Part shown: positions 16,019 to 22,249 of the stretch, one piece after another
Layout: every line of letters starts with the position of its first letter
How positions within the stretch are numbered: the first letter of the stretch is position 1
From: JBBRDU01 sp038230335
Lineage (GTDB): Bacteria > Verrucomicrobiota > Verrucomicrobiia > Chthoniobacterales > UBA10450
NCBI GenBank assembly: GCA_038230335.1
Contig: JBBRNL010000002.1
Location: forward strand, 248,001-312,000
Direction of reading: 5' to 3'
Length of the DNA stretch: 64,000 bases
The notes under the pieces: generated by a model
What the model was told of the DNA's origin: nothing
Database searches by the model: none
Seen by the model: only the letters and a program-made list of their open reading frames with translations
Program-made: the position numbers and the translations under genes

Positions 16019-16678
16019 GTGAAGAGGCGACTCGTGCTGTTGGGCGCGCCCGGTTCTGGCAAGGGAACCCAGGCGGAACTCATTACGCGGCAGTTCGGTA
16101 TACCGGTCACTTCGCCCGGAGCGATCTTGCGGCGAGAAAAAGATCTTGGAACGCCTCTTGGGCAGGAAACGGCCGAAACCACGAAACAGGGCGGTCTCGT
16201 TCCCGATAAAATCATTGTCGGGCTGATCGAGGATTGGTTGCGTTTGCACGGCGGATACGGGTTTGTTTTTGACGGCTTTCCGCGCACGCTTCCCCAAGCG
16301 CAAAGTTTGCAGGAGATATTGCAACGGCATCATACCCCGCTCGATCTGGCCATCTGGCTGGAAGTGTCGGAAGAGACGGTGCGGGATCGGATTGGAAGCC
16401 GCCTGCAATGCCGTGGCTGCGGATTCACCACCAGCGTGAGCAGCGCGAAGTTTTCTGAGCGACCGGTCTGTCCCTTTTGCGACGGTCCGTTGGTCCGGCG
16501 CAATGATGACGACCCGGAAGTGCTGCAAAAGCGCCTGCAAGAGTTCAACGCCAAGACGCAACCTCTGGCCGAATTTTACGGCAAGATGTCGGCCCTGAAT
16601 CGAATCGATGGAAACCGGGACCGCGAGGAGGTGTTCAGCGATATTTCGCGGTTGATCGAGCAAAAGACGTCGGCATGA
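16019..16678 (+). CDS. adk: Adenylate kinase (zinc-LID type)
   Basis: 219 residues from a GTG that follows the secY stop with no gap. It interconverts 2 ADP and ATP + AMP in the cytoplasm. The P-loop is GAPGSGKGTQ at residues 8-17; the AMP-binding FDGFPRTLPQA is present. The LID has four cysteines (CRGCGF ... CPFC), which predicts a structural zinc. It overlaps map by 4 bases. Confidence 0.96.
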   Translation: MKRRLVLLGAPGSGKGTQAELITRQFGIPVTSPGAILRREKDLGTPLGQETAETTKQGGLVPDKIIVGLIEDWLRLHGGYGFVFDGFPRTLPQAQSLQEILQRHHTPLDLAIWLEVSEETVRDRIGSRLQCRGCGFTTSVSSAKFSERPVCPFCDGPLVRRNDDDPEVLQKRLQEFNAKTQPLAEFYGKMSALNRIDGNRDREEVFSDISRLIEQKTSA

Positions 16679-17451
16679 TCCCGATCAAGACCGCCAAAGA
16701 GGTGGAGCAAATGCGCCGCGCCTGTCGCACGGCCAGCGACATCCTCGAGAGGGTCAGTGAATTGGTTCGGCCCGGCGTGACGACGAAGGAAGTGGATGAG
16801 GCGGCGGCGGATTTCATGCACGAGGCGCGCGTGAAGAGTGCCTTTCTAGGGTATCGACTGGGGCACCGTGTTTTCCCCGGCAATATTTGCATCTCCCTGA
16901 ACGACGAAGTGGTTCACGGGATTGCCAGCCAGCGCCGTATTCAATACGGCGACGTGGTTAAACTCGATATAGGGGTGGTGCAGGACGGATGGGTCGGAGA
17001 TACCGCAACGACCGTTCCCGTGGGCATGGTGGATGGACGTCTGGACGAGCTTTTGAGGGTGACGGAGAGCGCCTTGCAGCGTGCGATCGATCAGGCCACA
17101 GAAGGGGCTCGGCTGGGCGACGTATGTGCGGAAATCGAAGATGAGGCGTTGCGGCATCGCTTTTCCGTCGTGCGCGAATTCGTTGGTCACGGGGTTGGTC
17201 GCAAGCTGCATGAAGAGCCGCAGATCCCGAATTATGGGAAACGGGGAAGCGGCCCGCGATTGAAGTCAGGAATGACCCTGGCCATCGAACCGATGGTGAA
17301 TCTGGGCGCGGCTGCGGTGCGCTTGCTCGAAGACGGGTGGACCGTGCGGACGGCGGACGGGATGCCCTCGGCCCATTTCGAACACACGGTGCTGATTACG
17401 AAGGAGAAACCCGAGATCCTGACATGGCGCGCAAAGACGCAATTGAAGTAG
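16675..17451 (+). CDS. map: Type I methionine aminopeptidase
   Basis: 258 residues. It removes the initiator methionine from nascent proteins. The five metal ligands are visible: two aspartates in VVKLDIGVVQDGWVGDTA, histidine in FVGHGVGRKLHEEP, glutamate in MTLAIEPMV and glutamate in AHFEHTVLI. It has no N-terminal zinc-finger extension. Its start overlaps adk by 4 bases and its end overlaps infA by 28 bases in another frame. Confidence 0.97.
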   Translation: MIPIKTAKEVEQMRRACRTASDILERVSELVRPGVTTKEVDEAAADFMHEARVKSAFLGYRLGHRVFPGNICISLNDEVVHGIASQRRIQYGDVVKLDIGVVQDGWVGDTATTVPVGMVDGRLDELLRVTESALQRAIDQATEGARLGDVCAEIEDEALRHRFSVVREFVGHGVGRKLHEEPQIPNYGKRGSGPRLKSGMTLAIEPMVNLGAAAVRLLEDGWTVRTADGMPSAHFEHTVLITKEKPEILTWRAKTQLK

Positions 17452-17642
17452 AGGGGACCGTGGTCGAGCTCCTGCCGAATTCCCTGTTTGGCGTCGAATT
17501 ACCCAATGGCCACCGGGTGCTCTCTCATGTTTCGGAAAAAATGCATTTAGAGGTCATTCGTATCTTGCCAGGCGACAAAGTTATGGTAGAGGTTTCACCC
17601 TACGATTTATCGAAGGGGCGGATCACATTTCGCCAAAGGTAA
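17424..17642 (+). CDS. infA: Translation initiation factor IF-1
   Basis: 72 residues, the usual size, an OB fold: MARKDAIEVEGTVVELLPNS, FGVELPNGHRVLSHVSEKM and PYDLSKGRITFRQR. IF-1 occupies the A site during initiation. The start ATG lies 28 bases inside the end of map, so the two reading frames overlap. A terminator-like hairpin follows the stop. Confidence 0.97.
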   Translation: MARKDAIEVEGTVVELLPNSLFGVELPNGHRVLSHVSEKMHLEVIRILPGDKVMVEVSPYDLSKGRITFRQR

Positions 17643-17643
17643 G

Positions 17644-17669
17644 ACGCGGACAGGCTCCGCGTTTTTCGT
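17644..17669 (+). terminator. Terminator-like hairpin between infA and rpmJ
   Basis: ACGCGGA and TCCGCGT flank a 5-base CAGGC loop and are followed by TTTTCG: a stable GC-rich stem with a short T tract. Because rpmJ-rpsM-rpsK-rpsD follow on the same strand, it probably gives partial termination or marks mRNA processing. Boundaries may be off by one base. Confidence 0.5.
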
Positions 17670-17679
17670 CTCGTGGATT

Positions 17680-17796
17680 ATGAAAGTTCGACCCTCAGTA
17701 AAAAGACTTTGTGAAGCGTGCAAGATCATCAAGCGCAAGAATGTTGTGCGGGTGATCTGCAACAAGAACCCGCGCCATAAACAGCGTCAGGGATAA
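17680..17796 (+). CDS. rpmJ: 50S ribosomal protein L36 (zinc-binding form)
   Basis: 38 residues, MKVRPSVKRLCEACKIIKRK onward. The four zinc ligands are C11, C14, C27 and H33, the C+ form of L36. It sits between infA and rpsM, its usual place in many bacteria. A zinc-free paralogue elsewhere in the genome cannot be excluded. Confidence 0.96.
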   Translation: MKVRPSVKRLCEACKIIKRKNVVRVICNKNPRHKQRQG

Positions 17797-17812
17797 TTAA
17801 CGTAATCGATTT

Positions 17813-18208
17813 ATGCCAAGATTATTGGGAGTAGAAATTCCGGCCGAGAAACGCATCGAAGCGTCTCTCACATACATTTACGGCATCGGCCCGAGCACGG
17901 CCAAACGCATTCTCGAGCAGACCGGGATCGATCCGAATATGCGCGCGAAAGATCTGACTCCGCAGCAGTTAAATGAGATCATTCACGCGATCACCAATAG
18001 CAAGCTCCCCATCGAAGGTGATCTGCGGCGCGAAGTGCAGGGAAATTTGAAACGACTACAGGCGATCAATTGTTACCGCGGCGTTCGGCATCGTCGCGGC
18101 CTGCCCGTGCGCGGTCAGCGGACTTCGACCAACGCCCGCACGCGTAAAGGCCCCCGCAAGACCGTCGGCGTCGTGCGCAACAAGGATGCCAAGGCCGGCA
18201 AAGTTTAA
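17813..18208 (+). CDS. rpsM: 30S ribosomal protein S13
   Basis: 131 residues. MPRLLGVEIPAEKRIEASLTY, YGIGPSTAKRIL (helix-hairpin-helix) and GVRHRRGLPVRGQRTSTNAR are canonical. S13 contacts the P-site tRNA and the large subunit from the head. The ATG is preceded by CGATTT rather than a Shine-Dalgarno motif. Confidence 0.98.
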   Translation: MPRLLGVEIPAEKRIEASLTYIYGIGPSTAKRILEQTGIDPNMRAKDLTPQQLNEIIHAITNSKLPIEGDLRREVQGNLKRLQAINCYRGVRHRRGLPVRGQRTSTNARTRKGPRKTVGVVRNKDAKAGKV

Positions 18209-18213
18209 TTCCA

Positions 18214-18873
18214 ATGGCTGACTCAAAGAAAACTCCTAAACCCAAGGCGGACGACGCCAAGGCAAAGAAGCCGAAAGCGGCTGAAGCAGAAGCCCCCGTC
18301 GCCGCGACGGCGCCTGCCACTGCGGCGGAAGCCACCTCTCAGACTGTCGCTCCTGCACCGGAGTCGACCGAGGCTGCACCGAAAGCGGAGGCTGCACCGA
18401 AAGTGGCCAAAAAAGCCAAAGCCGAAAAGCCTGAGGTAAAGCCGGCTGAGCCGCCTCGTGAGAATTTGTCTCTCGACGGTTCGGACGATGAGAAGCCGAA
18501 AATCGTTAAGGCGAAGGGCAGCAAGAACGTCCACTCCGGGATCGCTCACGTTCTTTCCACCTTTAACAATACGATTGTCACGATCACTGACCTGACCGGG
18601 AAAGTGATTGGTTGGTCGAGCGCGGGGAAAGTCGGATTCAAGGGCTCCCGTAAGAGCACTGCCTACGCTGCTCAGTTAGTCGCGCAAGACGCCTCACGTC
18701 AGGCCATGGGACACGGCCTGAAAGAAGTGGAAGTGCGGGTCAAAGGTCCTGGAGCGGGCCGTGAATCAGCTGTGCGAGCGCTTCAGGCGATCGGCCTCGA
18801 TCTGACCGTGATTCGCGACGTAACGCCAGTCCCGCACAACGGTTGCCGTCCACCGAAGCCGCGCCGCGTTTGA
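18214..18873 (+). CDS. rpsK: 30S ribosomal protein S11 with ~95-residue Ala/Lys/Pro N-terminal extension
   Basis: 219 residues against about 130. The S11 core begins near residue 100 (SKNVHSGIAHVLSTFNNTIV) and includes GFKGSRKSTAYAAQ, GPGAGRESAVRAL and the terminal HNGCRPPKPRRV. The front ~95 residues are low complexity: KKTPKPKADDAKAKKPKAAE, then EAAPKAEAAPKVAKKAKAE, then an acidic LSLDGSDDEK. The ATG 5 bases after rpsM is the only start that keeps the operon spacing; an internal start with the classic length is not seen. S11 lies on the platform near the mRNA exit. Confidence 0.93.
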   Translation: MADSKKTPKPKADDAKAKKPKAAEAEAPVAATAPATAAEATSQTVAPAPESTEAAPKAEAAPKVAKKAKAEKPEVKPAEPPRENLSLDGSDDEKPKIVKAKGSKNVHSGIAHVLSTFNNTIVTITDLTGKVIGWSSAGKVGFKGSRKSTAYAAQLVAQDASRQAMGHGLKEVEVRVKGPGAGRESAVRALQAIGLDLTVIRDVTPVPHNGCRPPKPRRV

Positions 18874-18908
18874 TCGTTCACAAATTGTAACCAACTACCT
18901 TATCGTTC

Positions 18909-19520
18909 ATGGGCAGATATACCGGACCAAAAACTAAAGTCAGCCGCCGCTACGGGGTGCCGCTGTTCGGACCATCCAAGTCGCTCGAGCGGAAGAATTA
19001 TCCGCCGGGTATGCACGGTCCCAAGGGCTCGCGCCGTAAGCAATCTGAGTACGCGATTGCCTTGGGCGAGAAGCAGAAGCTTCGCTACCAATATGGACTG
19101 CTGGAACGCCAGTTCCGACGCATCTTTCAAAGTGCTTTGCGTAAACGCGGTGTGACGGGTGAGACTCTTTTGCAGTTGCTCGAGACGCGTATCGACAATG
19201 TGATTTTCCGTTTGGGCCTGGCTAATACGCGCAGTGGGGCCCGGCAGCTCGTCTCGCACGGTCACGTCCAGGTCAATGGACGGACAGTGAACGTCGCTTC
19301 CTACAACGTCAAAGCGGGTGACCAGGTGGCCATCAAGGACAAGCCCAAATCCCGTCAGCTCGCCCTGCGCAATCTTAAATTGACCCAGATCGTGCCGGTG
19401 CCGGACTGGCTCACGGTTGATCGAGATAATCTTAAGGGAGCGGTTGCGCGTATTCCATCCCGCGATGAAATGCAGCCGATGGTTAACGAACAGTTAATCG
19501 TCGAGTTGTATTCGCGCTAA
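18909..19520 (+). CDS. rpsD: 30S ribosomal protein S4 (zinc-free form)
   Basis: 203 residues. MGRYTGPKTKVSRRYG and RLGLANTRSGARQLVSHGHVQVNG (S4 RNA-binding domain) identify it. The N-terminal cysteines of zinc-binding S4 are absent. S4 starts small-subunit assembly. It closes the superoperon; rpoA and rplQ, which usually follow, are not here. Confidence 0.98.
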   Translation: MGRYTGPKTKVSRRYGVPLFGPSKSLERKNYPPGMHGPKGSRRKQSEYAIALGEKQKLRYQYGLLERQFRRIFQSALRKRGVTGETLLQLLETRIDNVIFRLGLANTRSGARQLVSHGHVQVNGRTVNVASYNVKAGDQVAIKDKPKSRQLALRNLKLTQIVPVPDWLTVDRDNLKGAVARIPSRDEMQPMVNEQLIVELYSR

Positions 19521-19563
19521 AGTTGCGCGTCGCGAGACGCGGTCTCTGGGTTTGTGTAAGAAC

Positions 19564-19589
19564 GGCGCGGTCGCCGAGGGCTTTTTTTT
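19564..19589 (+). terminator. Possible terminator downstream of rpsD
   Basis: GGCG-CGGT-CGCC then GAGGGC and eight T residues (19582-19589). The stem is short, but the T tract in this position fits the end of the ribosomal superoperon. An additional small hairpin GAGAC/GTCTC lies just upstream. Confidence 0.4.
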
Positions 19590-19866
19590 GCACCCGCCGC
19601 CAGGGGCGTGGGGGCGGATGGCGCGCCTTTCATCCATTTAGCCGAGTATACGCCCTTTCTATTGTGTGAGCGGACGAGCGCGAGAGAGATCCCTCGCTTC
19701 CGCTCGGGATGACAAGGCGTTTGGTTCACAGGCAGAGTATGAGGCCGTCGCATTGTCGTCCTGAGCCAGCGAAGACGGCGAAGGATCCCACCCATTCAGT
19801 GGCGTTACGCCAGGTCCCGCTAATCATCTACAGTGCGCCTGAGAGATCCTTCACTTCCGCTGCGTT
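19590..19866. other. Spacer without genes, filled with dispersed repeat pieces
   Basis: No credible gene is seen. The stretch holds two direct copies of GAGAGATCCyTCrCTTCCGCT (about 19684-19705 and 19841-19862) flanking an oppositely oriented related unit (19753-19815). Short open frames here only translate the repeats. Confidence 0.6.
19753..19815. repeat. Dispersed repeat, copy 1
   Basis: TGTCGTCCTGAGCCAGCG, GAAGAC, GAAGGATCCCACCCATTCAG and GTTACGCCAGGT. A second copy with the same block order is at 34147-34210. The CCTGAGC...GAAGGATC core resembles an interspersed repeat common in soil bacteria (recollection). Confidence 0.6.
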
Positions 19867-19869
19867 TCC

Positions 19870-20115
19870 CTACACGGGGTCCTCTGGCCGGCCTTCCAGC
19901 ATGGCCAACGCTTTGTCGTAGCTGCGTCGCTCAAGGAAATGAGCAAGGCGCGGATTGACCGGGCGAGGCAGGGAGGCCACGACGGCATCGAGCTTTTCGG
20001 AAATGAGTCGCAGCCGCTCCATGTGGGCCTTGACATTCTTCCGACTCGCTTCGTCTCGAATAAGGGCCAGCCGTTCCCGCAGGGTGGAAGCAAGCTCTTG
20101 GGTTTGAGTTTCCAT
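19870..20115 (-). CDS. Small conserved-looking helical protein of unknown function
   Basis: 81 residues from the ATG at 20115 (METQTQELASTLRERL); a GTG at 20133 would add six residues. It is predicted helical and charged (RDEASRKNVKAHMERLRLI, HFLERRSYDKALAMLEG), with no membrane or signal segment. I do not recognise a named family, though the pattern looks like a conserved protein rather than a chance frame. It is divergent from the response-regulator gene 68 bases away. Function unknown. Confidence 0.5.
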   Translation of the reverse strand: METQTQELASTLRERLALIRDEASRKNVKAHMERLRLISEKLDAVVASLPRPVNPRLAHFLERRSYDKALAMLEGRPEDPV

Positions 20116-20182
20116 GGGTTCGCGCGGTCGCACCGCAAACTAAAGCTTGAAACGCCGGAGCGTTTTGCGCAAGCGTACAGCG

Positions 20183-20599
20183 ATGGCCGAAGACGATCCC
20201 AAAAAAATTCTGATGGTGGATGATGATGTCGCCCTTCTTCGGATCGTGCGCGAGGCGCTCACGACTTGTTTGCGCTGTGAAGTCGATACGTCTCCTGATC
20301 CGGCTTACGGATTCGAACTCACTTTGAAGAAGAGCTACGACCTGCTCATCTTCGACTTCTCCATGCCCATGATCGATGGGGCAATGCTGTTTTTTCTGAT
20401 TGGAAAAGTCTACGACCACACCAAGCCCGCCCGGATTGTTCCCCCCTTGCTGCTGATCTCGGGGAAGGCCGACGAAAAACGAGCGCAAGATTTACTCAAG
20501 GAACCCGGGGTGCGTGGGCTCATACCGAAACCGTTCTCGATCAATCGGTTGATGGACAAGGTGAAAGAGTGCGTGCCGGGAATTCGCTCTCTCATTTAG
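20183..20599 (+). CDS. Single-domain response regulator (receiver)
   Basis: 138 residues. Receiver landmarks: acidic cluster MVDDD near residue 12, phospho-acceptor aspartate in LLIFDFSMPMIDG, a serine in LLLISG and lysine in LIPKPF. There is no output domain, so it probably acts by protein contact (CheY/Spo0F style) or as a phosphate relay. No histidine kinase is in the window. The ATG at 20183 (MAEDDPKKIL) matches the domain start; upstream in-frame starts are less likely. Confidence 0.88.
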   Translation: MAEDDPKKILMVDDDVALLRIVREALTTCLRCEVDTSPDPAYGFELTLKKSYDLLIFDFSMPMIDGAMLFFLIGKVYDHTKPARIVPPLLLISGKADEKRAQDLLKEPGVRGLIPKPFSINRLMDKVKECVPGIRSLI

Positions 20600-20615
20600 A
20601 GGGTTTGTGCTCGCC

Positions 20616-20927
20616 TCAAGTTGAGAGCTGGCGCTTGGCTTCGATCCAATCGGAGCTGGTGTCGCCGGGCAAATGAAGCCGGTGTCGGCGCTCCGCAATG
20701 AAGTAGGCGCGGAGCTGGATCTCTTCGTCTGTCGGGTGCCTGGCTGGAGGCGCGGCGGTTTTTTTTAGCGGCTTGGCCACTCGTGGCGTCGCCGTCTTTT
20801 TCACTGGAGCCGCGCCGTTTTTCTTGACTCTGGCTTGAGAGCAACGGACGGGACTTTTCGATTCGGAGGCAGCCAGATGATCGACTGCAGCTGTCGGTTG
20901 GGGAGCCTTTTTCGGTTTCTTAGCCAC
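20616..20927 (-). CDS. DUF2934 protein
   Basis: 103 residues. The first ~60 are Lys/Ala/Pro-rich and disordered (KKTATPRVAKPLKKTAAPPA). The C-terminal part HPTDEEIQLRAYFIAERR ... LPGDTSSDWIEAKRQL matches the DUF2934 pattern. The family is short, of unknown function and common in soil Acidobacteria, Proteobacteria and Verrucomicrobiota. It converges on the response-regulator gene with 16 bases between stops. Confidence 0.8.
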   Translation of the reverse strand: MAKKPKKAPQPTAAVDHLAASESKSPVRCSQARVKKNGAAPVKKTATPRVAKPLKKTAAPPARHPTDEEIQLRAYFIAERRHRLHLPGDTSSDWIEAKRQLST

Positions 20928-21029
20928 GGTATTTCGGTTTATTTTAATCGCTGTACCGTCAACGAAGCGATTGGCAACTAGTTTCTAACCTTCGTTGGCA
21001 GACGACCCATCACACAGTATCTTCAGCGT

Positions 21030-21452
21030 ATGCGGCACTTTGTTATCAGATGGATGGTGACCACAATCGCGGTCATGACGGCGTCGGCCATGATCCATGG
21101 GATCCGCTACGACAGTGTCGCGTCGCTGATTGGCGCGGCCTTGTTGCTGGGCATTCTAAACGCGTTTGTTCGACCGATTCTGTTGATCCTGAGCGCGCCT
21201 CTCATTTTAGTGACGCTTGGATTCTTCATCCTGGTGGTGAACAGCCTGATGCTGCTTTTCGTGCCTAACGTGGTGAATGGTTTTCACGTGGACAGTTTCG
21301 GGAGCGCGTTCTGGGGTGCCATTGTGGTTAGTATCGTGAGCTGGATCCTCAGCGCCTTTTTCCGCGGGAGCGATGGACGGGTGCACGTGCTGACCCATCA
21401 TACCCAGATTAAGACGGTGCCAGGCAGGGTGATTGAGCCTGGCGATCGGTAG
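21030..21452 (+). CDS. Holin-superfamily-IV-like membrane protein
   Basis: 140 residues with four hydrophobic segments (about 5-22, 30-45, 50-80, 88-108), including LNAFVRPILLILSAPLILVT. This is the pattern of the Phage_holin_4_2 family, widespread in bacterial chromosomes outside prophages, so the name does not imply lysis. The C-terminal ~30 residues are polar. No phage genes are near. Its end is only 13 bases before the trpF start. Confidence 0.8.
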   Translation: MRHFVIRWMVTTIAVMTASAMIHGIRYDSVASLIGAALLLGILNAFVRPILLILSAPLILVTLGFFILVVNSLMLLFVPNVVNGFHVDSFGSAFWGAIVVSIVSWILSAFFRGSDGRVHVLTHHTQIKTVPGRVIEPGDR

Positions 21453-21465
21453 GCTCGCTTCTTTC

Positions 21466-22125
21466 ATGTTCGCAAAGGACCTCACCGCCCCCGGTCGGGT
21501 GCGCGTGAAAATTTGTGGGATCACGACGCTGGCCGACGCTCTCGTTTCGATTCAATGCGGGGCGGACGTTCTCGGGTTTAACTTGTTCGCTGGAAGTAAG
21601 CGCTACGTCGACCCCAGGACCGGTCATGATTGGATGATCAATTTGCCAGCGCACGTCGCGAAGGTGGCGGTCCTGGTCAATCCCACATGGGATGAGCTTC
21701 TGCGAGCTTCGGCCCTGCCATTCATCGATGCAATTCAATTGCATGGCCAGGAGTCACCGCAGTATTGTCGGCGCGTGGCGGAAAGCGGAATTCGTTTTGC
21801 CAAGGCCATACCCATTGGAGTTTCGAGCCCACCGGGCGAAGTCCCGGATTTTTTCACCGATACGGTGTTGCTCGATTCATGTTCGCGTCGGGGGTTCGGT
21901 GGGATGGGTGAAGCGTTCGACTGGGAGGTGGGTCGTCAATTCGTGCTGAACCATCCTGACCTCCAAGTGATCGTTGCGGGCGGTCTTACGCCAGAAAATG
22001 TGGCGGAAGCCGTGCGCACGATTCGGCCCTTTGCCGTGGATGTAACGACCGGTGTGGAATCGGCTCCGCGGCGCAAGGATGCCGCGCGAGTGCGGGACTT
22101 TATCGCGGCGGTCCGCGGCGTCTAA
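21466..22125 (+). CDS. trpF: Phosphoribosylanthranilate isomerase
   Basis: 219 residues from ATG 21466; a TTG at 21433 would add 11 residues and overlap the previous gene. It converts N-(5-phosphoribosyl)anthranilate to CdRP in tryptophan synthesis. VKICGIT holds the catalytic cysteine and QLHGQE is the second signature; IVAGGLTPENV and DVTTGVESAPRRKD form the phosphate-binding and C-terminal motifs. No other trp gene is nearby, so trpF stands alone here. Confidence 0.93.
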   Translation: MFAKDLTAPGRVRVKICGITTLADALVSIQCGADVLGFNLFAGSKRYVDPRTGHDWMINLPAHVAKVAVLVNPTWDELLRASALPFIDAIQLHGQESPQYCRRVAESGIRFAKAIPIGVSSPPGEVPDFFTDTVLLDSCSRRGFGGMGEAFDWEVGRQFVLNHPDLQVIVAGGLTPENVAEAVRTIRPFAVDVTTGVESAPRRKDAARVRDFIAAVRGV

Positions 22126-22139
22126 TTTTAACCTGGCAA

Positions 22140-22160
22140 GTCGGGCAATTCACTCCCGAC
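22140..22160 (+). other. Small hairpin downstream of trpF
   Basis: GTCGGG and CCCGAC pair across a 9-base loop, 15 bases after the trpF stop. There is no T tract, so it is at best a weak terminator. The remaining ~90 bases to the secretin gene show no clear element. Confidence 0.25.
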
Positions 22161-22249
22161 AAACCCTGCCGTTGCGGAGAAAGTCGCGGGCAATGCTGGT
22201 CTGCTTCCTGCTTTAACCCTACGCGCACTATCTCTTTTGCATCATACTT

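Noticed and set aside
15707..16663. A 318-codon minus-strand open frame opposite secY and adk
   Set aside because: Shadow of two well-supported genes.
21030..21452. Holin-like gene as evidence of a prophage
   Set aside because: No phage structural, lysis or integrase gene is near; this family is common on bacterial chromosomes.
22133..22246. Cys-rich frame after trpF (CRCGESRGQCWSASCF)
   Set aside because: No start codon precedes it and it runs into the secretin gene; a chance frame.
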